This document shows positions 23,959-32,565 of a stretch of 64,000 bases of DNA, piece by piece (within the stretch, counting starts at the first letter, position 1; each line of letters starts with the position of its first letter). This DNA comes from Paenibacillus auburnensis. Its GTDB lineage: Bacteria > Bacillota > Bacilli > Paenibacillales > Paenibacillaceae. The notes beneath the pieces were generated by a model. That model saw nothing but the letters and a program-made list of their open reading frames with translations. It did no database searches and was not told the origin of the DNA. The stretch is taken from positions 1-64,000 of the forward strand of contig NZ_CAKMMG010000010.1 in assembly GCF_927798115.1 (NCBI RefSeq), written 5' to 3'. A program made the position numbers and the translations under genes.

Positions 23959-24546
23959 CTATCCCCTTACCGTCTTGAAATAGCGGTATACCTGCTGAAG
24001 CTTGCGTTCATGCTTGCCGCGCGGACTCTCCATGCTGCCGAACTCAAAAAATTTCACCTTGCGGATTCCGACATAGTTGAACAATGCTTTACGCATCAGG
24101 ATCTTGTGCGCATTACCCAGCCACAGCAGCGGATAATGCGCCGGTCCCTTCATGACAGAGATGCACACTACAGACTTCCCCTTCAGCAGCCCCTCCGGCA
24201 GCATCCCGCCCTTATCCCTGTAAGCGAAGCCTGAAGCAAACATCTGATCAATATACCCCATGAGCATCGCTGGAGGCCGGCCCCACCAGATCGGATAGAC
24301 CAGTACAATCCGGTCGGCCCAGATCAGCTGCTCCCTGTAAACGGCCAGCCTCGGATCGCTGTGCATATCTCTGCGGCGTTTCTGTTCATTAAACACCAGC
24401 ACCGGATCAAAGCCCTCCTCATATAAATCCAGTACTTTAATTTCTGTTACTTCAGCATTTTCCCGGCTGCCCCGCAGCACTTCCTGTAAAAAAGCATAGC
24501 TGAGGCTCTGATGATTCGGATGAGTATAGATAACCAGTGTGTTCAT
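23959..24546 (-). CDS. NAD(P)H-dependent oxidoreductase (KefF/MdaB flavodoxin fold)
   Basis: A 195-residue FMN protein. The N-terminus TLVIYTHPNHQSLSYAFLQE is the phosphate-binding loop. The conserved RIVLVYPIWWGRPPAMLMGY contains the WW motif, followed by FASGFAYRDKGG, and a GNAHKILMRKALFNYVGI late segment. Such enzymes reduce quinones, azo dyes or nitro compounds. The divergent MarR gene and two TTATCA/TGATAA palindromes in the gap point to repression by MarR and induction by an electrophile or phenolic compound. Confidence 0.85.
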   Translation of the reverse strand: MNTLVIYTHPNHQSLSYAFLQEVLRGSRENAEVTEIKVLDLYEEGFDPVLVFNEQKRRRDMHSDPRLAVYREQLIWADRIVLVYPIWWGRPPAMLMGYIDQMFASGFAYRDKGGMLPEGLLKGKSVVCISVMKGPAHYPLLWLGNAHKILMRKALFNYVGIRKVKFFEFGSMESPRGKHERKLQQVYRYFKTVRG

Positions 24547-24562
24547 GTCGGCACCCCTTTAC

Positions 24563-24617
24563 TTATCATTTGATAACCAAAGGGTAGCACACCTGTAATT
24601 TAGTTGTCAAATGATAA
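24563..24617. promoter_or_regulatory. Two MarR operator candidates
   Basis: TTATCATTTGATAA (24563-24576) and TTGTCAAATGATAA (24604-24617) have 6-base arms around a 2-base spacer; the second has one mismatch. Centres are 41 bases apart, about four helical turns, between divergent oxidoreductase and marR genes. Confidence 0.7.
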
Positions 24618-24665
24618 TTGTTTTTTGATAATTATTTTGCTATGGTGTCCTCTAGAGGTGATCCT

Positions 24666-25094
24666 ATGGACAACAATACTTTATTTCAGAAATTCGTGAC
24701 CTTCACCACCGCCGTCCATCAAATAACCAGTGAAATATCCAAAGATGTGAAATCCGAGGCGCTAACGCCTTTGCAATATAAAATTCTCGAATATATTGCG
24801 GTAAGCCAGCCGGTGACACTGAGCGAAATCAGCGATTGCATGCATATGTCTATGCCTAATACTAGCCGCGAGCTGAAGAAATTAACGGAGAAGCAGCTGT
24901 GTGAGCGGGTCACCGATCCCGGGGACCGGCGCAAGCAGGGCATCACGCTGTCCGCAGCAGGCGAGCACATGATGAACGAAGCGTTCCGGCACATCGGGAT
25001 CCGGTTCGCCGAGCGCACCGGACATCTGAGTGAAGCCGAACGCCAGGAGATCATTCGGGCGCTTGATCTGCTGCAGGAAAAAGTATTTTATTGA
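24666..25094 (+). CDS. MarR-family transcriptional regulator
   Basis: Start ATG 24666 with AGAGGTGATCC upstream gives 142 residues; the frame opens earlier, within the operator zone. The winged helix is clear: VTLSEISDCMHMSMPNTSRE (recognition helix), then ERVTDPGDRRKQGITLSAAG with the DxR wing. The N- and C-terminal helices form the dimer interface. It most likely represses the divergent FMN oxidoreductase and itself. No conserved Cys in the first helix is seen, so an OhrR-type thiol switch is unlikely. Confidence 0.87.
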   Translation: MDNNTLFQKFVTFTTAVHQITSEISKDVKSEALTPLQYKILEYIAVSQPVTLSEISDCMHMSMPNTSRELKKLTEKQLCERVTDPGDRRKQGITLSAAGEHMMNEAFRHIGIRFAERTGHLSEAERQEIIRALDLLQEKVFY

Positions 25095-25154
25095 GCGCTG
25101 CCCTACTCTCCCCAATAAGCCAAGCTGCTTAGCAGATGCAATGAGCAAATGAAA

Positions 25155-25175
25155 AGGCGCCCATACACGGGCGCC
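25155..25175. terminator. Terminator between marR and the SLH glycosidase
   Basis: GGCGCCC-ATACAC-GGGCGCC (25156-25175) is a strong stem preceded by AAAA and followed by ATTATA; it best serves the leftward glycosidase gene. Confidence 0.6.
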
Positions 25176-25202
25176 ATTATAAGTGCAGTATACGATTCTT
25201 TT

Positions 25203-26819
25203 TTAGAAGGAATAGCCGGCGAATTTCTCCGCATTGCTTATGCTGGTCCAAATATCAGGACTCTCCCCGCCTATATGCCAGTAGGCAATTCCCGCCAGCT
25301 TGTGCTTCACTGCCAGATTGTATTTTGCCGTAAGGGACCGTCCGTCCTCCAGCCAGAGGGTATGCTTCAGTGACTGCTTGGTATAGCTGGCCACATATTG
25401 CCCCAGTGTGCTGTTCCATACAGGGTGCAGGGAATAGCTGCTCAAGAGCTGGTTCTGCTGGGTAAGCGAAAGTTCAGCGGACGATGCAGTGATGCCGTTC
25501 TGCTTGAGCGTCCAGTCACGGGTGTATAGGGGCATTGCCAAAATCACCTTTTCGGCAGATACCGATTTCAGCAGTGTGCTTACCGCGTGCTGAACATAGG
25601 GCAGTGAAGCGTTAGAGCCGGGACTCATACTCCCGCTGTAGTGCTCGTCATATCCCATCATCACCAGATAATCAGCCTGCCTGCCAAGTGCCGCATAATC
25701 AAAAGCCTCCGTCCAGTCTGTCCCGAGATCGGGCGACACATCCATCGACAGTACTGCGCCGAGCGCATGCAGCCTCCCGGCCAGCTGTGTAATGAAGGCG
25801 GTCAGCGAAGCCCGGTCTACCGCTGCCACATTCTCAAAATCAATATTCAGCCCATCCAGGCCGTATGTACTGACTAATCCCGCCAGTTGATTAACCGCCG
25901 TATTCCTCGCTGCTGCACTGGACAGCATTTGATGTGTCGCCGCCTGATCAAACCGGTTACCGACCAGCGGCCACACCTGCTTGCCGTTCTTCTTCGCCCA
26001 GGTTACCAGTGAAGCCACCGTTGAATCCGGGACTACACCCGTACTCCCTACAAAATACCAGCGCGGAGATAAGGTATTCACATTCGACTGCAGAATATTA
26101 CCCTCATACTCCGCGGCCGTCTGGCCATACTGCCATCCCAGCACAATGTGCGGGTCCTTCGCACCTGCCAGCTCTGTAGTCCATTTTTCTTGCTGAAGCA
26201 CCCGGTACAGAAGCACCGCCGTTTCCTGCCTTGTCATCGGGGCGGCCGGGCGGAAAGCGCCTGTTTCGTCGCCTTTCATCAAGCCTAAGCGGTTTACAGC
26301 TTCCACGGCACTGTCTGCCCAGGCAGCGATGGTGCTTGTGTCGGTAAACACCGTTGCCCCGCCCGCTGTCCCCGTTTGTTTGAACGCTTTGGTTAACCAG
26401 ACGGCAGCTTCCTGGCGCGTTACCGGCTTCGCCGGTGCAAAGGTGGAAGCCGAGGTACCGCCCACCAGGCCCAGCTGAACCGCTGCCTGTATCCAGCCGT
26501 AATACCATGCGCCCTTCCCGGTATCTGTATAGGGAGAGACTGGACTTGCCACAGGCTCAAGCTTCAGCAGCCGGCCGAGCATAGTAATGAACTCCGCTCT
26601 CGTCACCTTACCCTCCGGCGAGAAGCTGGTCTCCGAGATGCCGGTTAATATCTTCCGGTTATACAAGTCTATGATCTCATTCTTGGCATAGCTGGCTGCT
26701 ATATCGTCAAAAGGCAGCGTATCCTCAGCGGAGGCAGACTGGCCATACGGAATAAACAGCCCGGCTGCGCACAAGACGGCGGCTGCACCGGCTGCTAATC
26801 TTCCCACCATACTCTTCAT
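25203..26819 (-). CDS. Secreted GH18 glycosidase with three SLH domains
   Basis: With ATG 26819 the protein has 538 residues; the frame opens ten codons earlier. A signal peptide ends near QSASAED. Three SLH domains follow (residues about 35-195; TRAEFITMLGRLL, TRQEAAVWLTKAF and TRQETAVLLYRVL each end a domain), which bind pyruvylated wall polymer. The GH18 barrel holds GLDGLNIDFENV with the catalytic Glu, then YLVMMGYDEHY and LAMPLYTRDW, as in YaaH/SleL-type N-acetylglucosaminidases. The protein should sit on the cell surface and cleave peptidoglycan or chitin-like polymer. Confidence 0.9.
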   Translation of the reverse strand: MKSMVGRLAAGAAAVLCAAGLFIPYGQSASAEDTLPFDDIAASYAKNEIIDLYNRKILTGISETSFSPEGKVTRAEFITMLGRLLKLEPVASPVSPYTDTGKGAWYYGWIQAAVQLGLVGGTSASTFAPAKPVTRQEAAVWLTKAFKQTGTAGGATVFTDTSTIAAWADSAVEAVNRLGLMKGDETGAFRPAAPMTRQETAVLLYRVLQQEKWTTELAGAKDPHIVLGWQYGQTAAEYEGNILQSNVNTLSPRWYFVGSTGVVPDSTVASLVTWAKKNGKQVWPLVGNRFDQAATHQMLSSAAARNTAVNQLAGLVSTYGLDGLNIDFENVAAVDRASLTAFITQLAGRLHALGAVLSMDVSPDLGTDWTEAFDYAALGRQADYLVMMGYDEHYSGSMSPGSNASLPYVQHAVSTLLKSVSAEKVILAMPLYTRDWTLKQNGITASSAELSLTQQNQLLSSYSLHPVWNSTLGQYVASYTKQSLKHTLWLEDGRSLTAKYNLAVKHKLAGIAYWHIGGESPDIWTSISNAEKFAGYSF

Positions 26820-27005
26820 GATATTAAAGAAGCCTCCTTCGGTGTTCAATTTGCCGAAAGTATACCAGAGACAGAGTCTATTATCATCGCAAAAATACTG
26901 GAAGGAAAATGAATAGTGGCAGATTTCGTGGCAGCCGGGGTTTAATTAAAAACCCGCGTGGTTATGAATGTGGATAGAGCAAAACTTATAGGAGGTCATT
27001 CCATT

Positions 27006-27962
27006 ATGAAAGATTCCGGTTCACCTGGCGGAATTCCCGCTGCTGCGGGCGGTTCCGGCCTCACTTCGCAAGCGGTAGATGCTATTGAGGATCTGTCCGG
27101 CGTCCATCCCGGCTACCGCCGTGCACATGCCAAGGGGATTTGCTGCCGCGCCGTCTTCCGCCCGAACGGACTTGCCGTCCCTTTCACTACTGCCGCACAT
27201 CTTCAGGAACAGGAGGTTGAGGCGGTTGTCCGTTTCTCCGGCAGCTCTACCGATCCGGCACTGGCTGATCTCCTCTCCCCGGCCAAAGGGATGGCCGTGC
27301 AGTTCAGCTTGCCGGATGGCAGCATTACGAATTTGGTCGGGGTGACGCTGCCGGTTTTTTTCGCCCGTACCCCTGAATCCTTTGTTGACATCGTTCGTTT
27401 CGTGCACCGGGCTCGCGCAGGCAATCTCGGTCCGCTGGAGCTGATCAAGGAGATTTCGGCCCACTTCACCGAGAGTAAGTCCAGCTTCCTGGCCCTCAAA
27501 AAGCTGCAGCCGCCGGCCAGCTATGCCGAATCTCGTTATTACTGTATTCATACTTATTTCTTGGTAGATGCTGAGGGAAACAAGCGGCCGGTAAAATTCG
27601 AATGGACCCCGGTTACCGGAGTCCGTGCCCTGTCCCTGGAGGACGCCTCACAGCAGCCTGACCACTATCTGGAGGATGAGCTGGCGCTGCGCCTGCAGGA
27701 TGAGTCCCCCGTGTTTCAGCTCGCTGTTATTTTCGGTGAGGAGGACGACCCAACCGATGATCCGACCCATGCCTGGCCCGACGAGCGGAGACGGATTGAA
27801 ATCGGGAACCTGCACCTTACAGAAATTATAGACGAGCCGGACGGGCTGCTAATGGACCCGGCCGTAGTTCCGGCCGGCATAGCCTTGTCTGAGGATCCTA
27901 TCCTTCATTTCCGCCACAGCGCCTACGGGGAATCCTTCCGCAGGCGGCGTGAAGAACACTAA
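27006..27962 (+). CDS. Catalase-related heme peroxidase (SrpA-like)
   Basis: Start ATG 27006 follows TAGGAGGTCATTCCATT, giving 318 residues. That is short for a catalase (about 480 or more) and fits the catalase-related peroxidase group. The distal His is in YRRAHAKGICCRAVF, the VVRFSGSSTDPALAD strand and KGMAVQFSLP match the heme pocket, and the proximal Tyr is in HFRHSAYGESFRRR. Such minicatalases mostly work as peroxidases on organic substrates. It has no signal peptide. The lipid kinase gene begins 28 bases after it, so they may be co-transcribed. Confidence 0.85.
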   Translation: MKDSGSPGGIPAAAGGSGLTSQAVDAIEDLSGVHPGYRRAHAKGICCRAVFRPNGLAVPFTTAAHLQEQEVEAVVRFSGSSTDPALADLLSPAKGMAVQFSLPDGSITNLVGVTLPVFFARTPESFVDIVRFVHRARAGNLGPLELIKEISAHFTESKSSFLALKKLQPPASYAESRYYCIHTYFLVDAEGNKRPVKFEWTPVTGVRALSLEDASQQPDHYLEDELALRLQDESPVFQLAVIFGEEDDPTDDPTHAWPDERRRIEIGNLHLTEIIDEPDGLLMDPAVVPAGIALSEDPILHFRHSAYGESFRRRREEH

Positions 27963-27989
27963 CCTGAGCACGAGAGGACGAGGTTACCG

Positions 27990-28877
27990 ATGGAACAAGC
28001 AATGATTATTATCAATCCTACTTCCGGCAAAGAAGAGGGACCTGCATATATCACCATGGTGGAAGAGATTCTGAGTGCGCAGGGGTACGAAATTACCGTT
28101 AATGAGACGCAAAAGGCGGGGGATGCGACGTCGTTCTGCATCGCGGCATGTGAAGAGGGCTATGAACTGGTGGTTTCGATAGGCGGGGATGGTACACTGC
28201 ACGAGGTGATCAACGGACTGGGCGACCAGCCGCACCGCCCGAAGCTGGGGATTATCCCGCTTGGAACGGTTAATGATTTCGCCCGGGCTATCGGGCTTCC
28301 CCTTGTTCCGGAGGAAGCGATTAAGGCGCTCGCCTCCTCAAGCACCCGCGCAGTGGATGCCGGCCGGTTAAATGACCGCTTATTCATCAATGTGGTGGCC
28401 GCCGGAGCTATTGCTGAATCGGTCTCTTCTGTATCTTCGGAGGATAAGTCGAAGCTGGGAGCACTGGCTTATTTCAAGGAGGGAATTAAGGAGCTGACCG
28501 GCAATACCGCTCATCACCTGAGCATTACCCATGACGGTGAGGTCTGGGAAGGGGACTCTCCGCTGTTTATTGCCGCCTTAACGAATTCGGTCGGAGGCTT
28601 CGAACGGCTGGCACCCGGTGCCGCTGTTGACGACGGCCTGATCCACTGCTTCATCCTCAAAGACCTCACGATCCTGAGCACCCTGACCGTCAGCCTCTCC
28701 CTCCTGCTCGGCAACCTTAATCATCATAAGGATGTAATTTACTTTACGGCCCGCAGTGTAACCGTGGAATCGTCTGACATTATGCGGACCAATGTTGACG
28801 GTGAAGAAGGACCGGCGCTGCCGATCCGGCTCAGCCTGCTTCCCCGTTATATCGAGGTCATCGTACCGGAGCCATGA
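27990..28877 (+). CDS. YegS/BmrU-type lipid kinase (diacylglycerol kinase fold)
   Basis: A 295-residue protein with the lipid-kinase nucleotide motif SIGGDGTLHEVINGL (GGDGT at residues 65-69), the N-terminal IIINPTSGK, and LGIIPLGTVNDFARAIGLP. The C-terminal beta-sandwich contains GLIHCFILKDLT and NVDGEEGPALP with the conserved D-G-E. DgkB of Gram-positives and YegS phosphorylate diacylglycerol, phosphatidylglycerol or related lipids; which one is unknown. It probably sits in an operon with the catalase-like gene. Confidence 0.88.
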   Translation: MEQAMIIINPTSGKEEGPAYITMVEEILSAQGYEITVNETQKAGDATSFCIAACEEGYELVVSIGGDGTLHEVINGLGDQPHRPKLGIIPLGTVNDFARAIGLPLVPEEAIKALASSSTRAVDAGRLNDRLFINVVAAGAIAESVSSVSSEDKSKLGALAYFKEGIKELTGNTAHHLSITHDGEVWEGDSPLFIAALTNSVGGFERLAPGAAVDDGLIHCFILKDLTILSTLTVSLSLLLGNLNHHKDVIYFTARSVTVESSDIMRTNVDGEEGPALPIRLSLLPRYIEVIVPEP

Positions 28878-28897
28878 TCCTCCGGCTTGCCAAGTAT

Positions 28898-29371
28898 TCA
28901 GGTTAAGTGTCTCCGCAGCTTGCGGATATAGACAATCTGACCGATATGATAAGCATTATGCGTCGCTGCATTGCTGATGACCTCCCACCACCGGGCCGGC
29001 TCAGGGAAGCCGATCACCTGTGCTTCCAGGCTGTCTTCCGCAAGGATGGCCTGCCATCGCAGCAGCACCTCCAGCAGAGCTGTGCTCAACTCACTGTAAG
29101 AGGAATTCTCCGGCAGGATAAAGCTGGCGTTGTTGTCTCCGATCGGCGGCACCGCATCCACCCGGCCTTCGGTATACCGGATCTGCCAGGTTTCATTCCA
29201 ATAACGTAAATGCTGCGTCAGCTCGGCAATACTGTTACTGCCATCTCCCGGCTTCCAAAAGGCCTCCTCTTCCGTAATCCCCTGAACCGCCTGCATGAAC
29301 GGCAGGTGCCAGCTGGGATCATTGGCACCCGCGAGCAATTGATTGGCCAGCACCTCTTTGGCATGAACCAT
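28898..29371 (-). CDS. DinB-family protein
   Basis: The start is taken at ATG 29371 (MVHAKEVLANQLL), which has GGAGGAG at good distance, giving 157 residues; a GTG at 29380 directly abuts that site. It is a four-helix DinB/YfiT-type protein. The metal-binding histidines are in IAELTQHLRYWNETW and NAATHNAYHIGQIVYIR. DinB-like proteins include thiol transferases such as bacillithiol transferase; the actual reaction is unknown. Its start nearly touches the 3' end of the papain-like gene, so these two are an operon. Confidence 0.8.
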   Translation of the reverse strand: MVHAKEVLANQLLAGANDPSWHLPFMQAVQGITEEEAFWKPGDGSNSIAELTQHLRYWNETWQIRYTEGRVDAVPPIGDNNASFILPENSSYSELSTALLEVLLRWQAILAEDSLEAQVIGFPEPARWWEVISNAATHNAYHIGQIVYIRKLRRHLT

Positions 29372-29376
29372 GGTTC

Positions 29377-29919
29377 TCACTCCTCCGGCTTATATTCACT
29401 TAATTTCCCTTGATAGATTAATTCCAGCCTTCCGCTCTGGCGGAAATCATCCGGCGTCACGAGCGCAGGCAGCTTATTCCACAACTTAATTCCGGAACGG
29501 TCCAGTATTTCCGCAACGAATTGCGAGCAAAAGTAAGAGTTGCTGAATTCAACCGGCTCTTTCAGCGCGATTCCGATTACACCGAGAATGTTGTACAGGT
29601 ACTTCTGCTGGCTGCGGATAAAAATATGCAGGACCCGCTTCATTTTCTCCACTTCACGCTCCGTGACTTGAAGCTTGTAGATGACACAGGTCGTATTCGG
29701 ATATTTGCTGTAGGTGCCTGTCTGAATGTCCTCCTTCACAAAGCCCCCGTTCAGGGGATTGCTGGGATGCTTTCTCCCGAAGCTGTACATCTCTGACAGA
29801 TCACGGGTAAATGAGATTGAGGCATGGTTATACGGGGCCTTCGTGTAGCCCTGAATAAGCCGGGTAAACAGTGTGCCTGTATTCGTAAGCAAAATAAAGA
29901 CCGATTGATCACCTGTCAT
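29377..29919 (-). CDS. YiiX/NlpC-like papain-fold hydrolase
   Basis: The start is set at ATG 29919 (MTGDQSVFILLTNTGTLF), giving 180 residues; the frame opens 27 codons earlier, but homologous proteins begin near here. The fold appears to be a permuted papain-like (NlpC/P60 superfamily) peptidase: His in APYNHASISF comes first, and the Cys in NSYFCSQFVAEIL follows, the YiiX order. No signal peptide is seen. Members cleave amide or ester bonds in lipids or peptides. It is upstream of and nearly touching dinB. Family call moderate. Confidence 0.7.
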   Translation of the reverse strand: MTGDQSVFILLTNTGTLFTRLIQGYTKAPYNHASISFTRDLSEMYSFGRKHPSNPLNGGFVKEDIQTGTYSKYPNTTCVIYKLQVTEREVEKMKRVLHIFIRSQQKYLYNILGVIGIALKEPVEFSNSYFCSQFVAEILDRSGIKLWNKLPALVTPDDFRQSGRLELIYQGKLSEYKPEE

Positions 29920-30011
29920 TTTACAAATTTTCCCCTTATCATGTTCGGAGTTTTCCTCCATAATAACATATGATTCCTTTAATGGAATCCTATCCTGCAA
30001 CAGGCTGGTGA

Positions 30012-30932
30012 TTGCTGGTGAACAGCTCCTTATTCACGCTACTCCTTATTTTTGCCGGCCTATCGGCCGTCCATCTGATTTATCTGGCCGTGAGCAGACT
30101 TCAGAAGGACAAGGACTATACAGGCATCGGCTTCCGCATCAAAACCTGGTGGGGCATGCTGTTTATTTTCTGCCTGGCAACTCTCTTCAATTCCGTAGTT
30201 TCCCTGCTCTCTCTGATGGTGCTCTGCTTCTTCGCGCTAAAAGAATACTTCTCTATGATCCGCACGCGGAAGGCCGACCGCAGGCTGTTCCTGTGGGCTT
30301 ATCTGGCTATCCCGCTGCAGTTCTACTGGATTTATATCGAGTGGTACGGGATGTTTATCGTCTTTATTCCGGTCTATGTCTTCCTGCTCCTGCCGCTCCC
30401 CCGGCTCCTTAACAAAGGAACTCTCGGATTTCTGCGCAGCGTCAGCTCGACCCAGTGGGGGATGATGCTGATGGTATTCGGGCTTAGCCATCTGGCCTAT
30501 TTCCAGTTTGCCACCCCGGAATATGGAGCAGGACTGGTACTGTTTCTGGTGGTGCTCACCCAGCTGAATGATGTGGTTCACTATCTGGCCTCGCTCTATT
30601 TCGGCAAACGCAAGGTGGTTCCGACCGCCAACCCGAATCTCACCTGGGAAGGCTTTATCTGCGGATTTGTGGCAACGACCGCCGTGTCCTATCTGATCTA
30701 TCCCTACCTGACACCACTCACTCCGCTGTTCGGACTGCTGTCCGGGATGCTGATCAGCCTGAGCGGCTATTTCGGCAGCTTGACCGTCTCCGTCCTGAAG
30801 CGTGACCTGCTGATCGGTGACGACGACAAGTTCGCCGCACTCCAAAAAAGCTATCTGAGCCGGGTCGACAGCCTGGCATATACCTCGCCGATCTTCTTCC
30901 ACGTGATCCGTTACTTTTTCGATTTCATGTAA
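30012..30932 (+). CDS. Phosphatidate cytidylyltransferase-like membrane protein
   Basis: A 306-residue protein with about eight membrane helices. The C-terminal half carries the CTP_transf_1 pattern: YFGKRKVVPTANPNLTWEG, then VSVLKRDLLIGDDDKF and LSRVDSLAYTSPIFF with the D-x-x-D-S core. CdsA makes CDP-diacylglycerol from phosphatidate and CTP. The length and the R-x-D-S region resemble the extra CdsA paralogs rather than the housekeeping gene next to uppS. The start is uncertain: TTG 30012 or GTG 30018, neither with a strong ribosome site. Confidence 0.8.
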   Translation: MLVNSSLFTLLLIFAGLSAVHLIYLAVSRLQKDKDYTGIGFRIKTWWGMLFIFCLATLFNSVVSLLSLMVLCFFALKEYFSMIRTRKADRRLFLWAYLAIPLQFYWIYIEWYGMFIVFIPVYVFLLLPLPRLLNKGTLGFLRSVSSTQWGMMLMVFGLSHLAYFQFATPEYGAGLVLFLVVLTQLNDVVHYLASLYFGKRKVVPTANPNLTWEGFICGFVATTAVSYLIYPYLTPLTPLFGLLSGMLISLSGYFGSLTVSVLKRDLLIGDDDKFAALQKSYLSRVDSLAYTSPIFFHVIRYFFDFM

Positions 30933-30967
30933 ACCCGACCGGTGGACAGCGGGCCCTTCTTGGGTTA

Positions 30968-31001
30968 CCGTTGCCCGCCTTTGGCGAATTCAACGGTATT
31001 T
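30968..31001. repeat. Left-hand fragment of the 51-bp repeat, cut by the IS
   Basis: Bases 30968-31001 read CCGTTGCCCGCCTTTGGCG, AATTCAACGGTATTT, a diverged copy of the unit found at 32275-32512. The copy ends in ATTT, where the IS begins, so the IS split the array. Confidence 0.75.
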
Positions 31002-31039
31002 TGGACCTCCGTCAAGAAAGTGGACACCAAAAGACAAAA

Positions 31040-31870
31040 TTAAGCTGCTTTTCGCTTGAATTTTGCTGCGAACTGGACCGGAGATATGTAGCCCAAGGCG
31101 CCGTGGATTCGTTTACGGTTATAGAAAAATTCAATGTACTGGTAGATTTCATCATAGGCTTGTTTCTTAGTTTTAAATCGGGTGCAGTACACAAACTCTT
31201 TTTTCAACAGGCTATGAAAAGATTCAATACAGGCATTGTCGTAACAGTTGCCTTTACGGCTCATACTGGCCCGCATTTGGTATGTTTCCAAGCGCTCACG
31301 GTAGTCGGCAGAGGCATACTGTGATCCGCGGTCCGAATGGTGTATGAGGTCTTTCTTCGGGCATTTAGCCTTGTAGGCGTCATCCAGGGCACCTAAAACG
31401 AGATCGGTGGTCATACGGTCGCCCAGCCTCCAACCTACGATTTCCCGGGTGCATAGGTCAAGTACGCTGGCGAGATACATCCGCCCTTCCCGGCAAGGAA
31501 TATAAGTGATGTCTGCGACCCAAGTCTGATTCGGTTTTTCGCTGAAAAATTGCTGGTTTAGTAGATTCGGTGTAACAGGCAAGTCGTGGTTGGAGTCGGT
31601 TGTATTCACGCGGAACTTTTTTGCTACACAGGAGCGGAAACCCAGTTCTCTCATGTACTTCCCTACGGTGCGCTCGCTGACTACATGGCCTTCACGCTGC
31701 AGGAGAATCGTGATTTTGGGACTGCCATAGCGGCCCTTTGTATCGTGAAAATAATAGGTAATCCGCTGGCACTGCAAAGCTTTCCGGGCTGCCTGTAGGC
31801 TTGGTTTTGCGATTCTCCACTTGTAATAGCCGCTCCTTGATACCTCGAGGGTGCTGCACATCTTCTCCAC
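31040..31870 (-). CDS. IS3-family transposase OrfB (integrase core)
   Basis: A 276-residue rve-type integrase core. The DDE motif is complete: WVADITYIPCREG (first Asp), HSDRGSQYAS (second Asp) and NCYDNACIESFHSLLKKE (Glu), with the closing YIEFFYNRKRIHGALGYISP. The OrfB frame is open upstream of the ATG back to the OrfA overlap. The active enzyme is probably an OrfAB fusion made by -1 frameshifting at an A7 run (31951-31957), giving SSAHLQQSKELRFQF at the joint. It cuts and joins the IS ends. Confidence 0.92.
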   Translation of the reverse strand: MEKMCSTLEVSRSGYYKWRIAKPSLQAARKALQCQRITYYFHDTKGRYGSPKITILLQREGHVVSERTVGKYMRELGFRSCVAKKFRVNTTDSNHDLPVTPNLLNQQFFSEKPNQTWVADITYIPCREGRMYLASVLDLCTREIVGWRLGDRMTTDLVLGALDDAYKAKCPKKDLIHHSDRGSQYASADYRERLETYQMRASMSRKGNCYDNACIESFHSLLKKEFVYCTRFKTKKQAYDEIYQYIEFFYNRKRIHGALGYISPVQFAAKFKRKAA

Positions 31871-31908
31871 AGAATACCGGGAGCGGTGATCTTCGATAAA
31901 CTGAAATC

Positions 31909-32205
31909 TCAGTTCTTTGGATTGCTGAAGATGTGCACTGCTTTTTTTAGAATTTCCATTTCCTCGGCCAAGTCGGCCAGTTGCCGATCTCGTTCTTTCA
32001 ATTGGCGTTCGAGCTCTTTAACCTTTTCCGGACTGGACACAGGCTCGCTTTGAAACTGCCGGTATTTGCCCAGCCATTGATGTAGGGTTTTTGCAGGGAT
32101 ATCCAATTCTTGGGCCAGTTCCGCCACCGTCTTGGTCTGCTCTTGGATATACTTTACCGTCTGCTTTTTAAACTCGTCGTTGTAGCTTTTTCGTGTTCCA
32201 CTCAT
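31909..32205 (-). CDS. IS3-family OrfA (helix-turn-helix/leucine zipper)
   Basis: A 98-residue DNA-binding OrfA. The N-terminal helix-turn-helix reads YNDEFKKQTVKYIQEQ, then LAQELDIPAKTLHQWLGKYR. A leucine-rich coiled coil follows (VKELERQLKERDRQLADLAE). Near the 3' end CTA AAA AAA GCA gives seven A's, a good -1 slippage site leading into OrfB. OrfA alone usually acts as a regulator of transposition and binds the IS ends. Confidence 0.92.
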   Translation of the reverse strand: MSGTRKSYNDEFKKQTVKYIQEQTKTVAELAQELDIPAKTLHQWLGKYRQFQSEPVSSPEKVKELERQLKERDRQLADLAEEMEILKKAVHIFSNPKN

Positions 32206-32274
32206 GTGGACACCTCCTCGTTAATCTCATTATCTCTGGGCTTTTAACGGGTGTCCACTTTTAAGACTAACAGC

Positions 32275-32512
32275 ATTTATACCGTTCATTTCGCCCCGTT
32301 GCCCGCTTTCGGCAGATTCAACGGTATTTATACCGTTCATTTCGTCACGTTGTCCGCTTTCGGGGGATTCAACGGTATTTATACCGTTCATTTCGTCCCG
32401 TTGCCCGCTTTCGGCGGATTCAACGGTATTTATACCGTTCATTTCGCCCTGTTGCCCGCTTTCGGCGGATTCAACGGTATTTATACCGTTCATTTCGCCC
32501 CGTTGTCCGCTC
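32275..32512. repeat. 51-bp tandem repeat array (about 4.7 units)
   Basis: Units start at 32275, 32326, 32377, 32428 and 32479 (the last cut at ~32512). Each begins ATTTATACCGTTCATTTCG and ends GATTCAACGGT. Unit joints create AACGGTAT-TT-ATACCGTT, a palindrome able to form a hairpin. Units differ at a few positions only. Because 51 is divisible by three, frames stay open on both strands; these are not genes. It lies between the IS and the beta-helix lipoprotein gene, and accounts for most of the 360-base gap. Confidence 0.9.
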
Positions 32513-32565
32513 AACCAAGAACAAACAAGCTGGCGATTTTCGCACCAGCTTGTGTTCTTCCTTCA

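Larger units (their letters stand above)
31002..32274 (-). mobile_element. IS3 family (IS150 group) insertion sequence
   Basis: This ~1.27-kb element has the IS3 two-gene layout. Imperfect 18-base terminal inverted repeats are GTCAAGAAAGTGGACACC (31011-31028) and, on the other strand, GTCTTAAAAGTGGACACC (32267-32250). ATTT flanks both sides (30998-31001, 32275-32278), a likely 4-base target duplication. A few bases at each end are uncertain. Both ORFs are intact, so it may be active. It lies in a 51-bp tandem array, within the AACGGTAT/ATACCGTT palindrome. Confidence 0.88.

Noticed and set aside
32275..32512. CRISPR-like array
   Set aside because: The repeats are head to tail with no unique spacers and no cas genes nearby.
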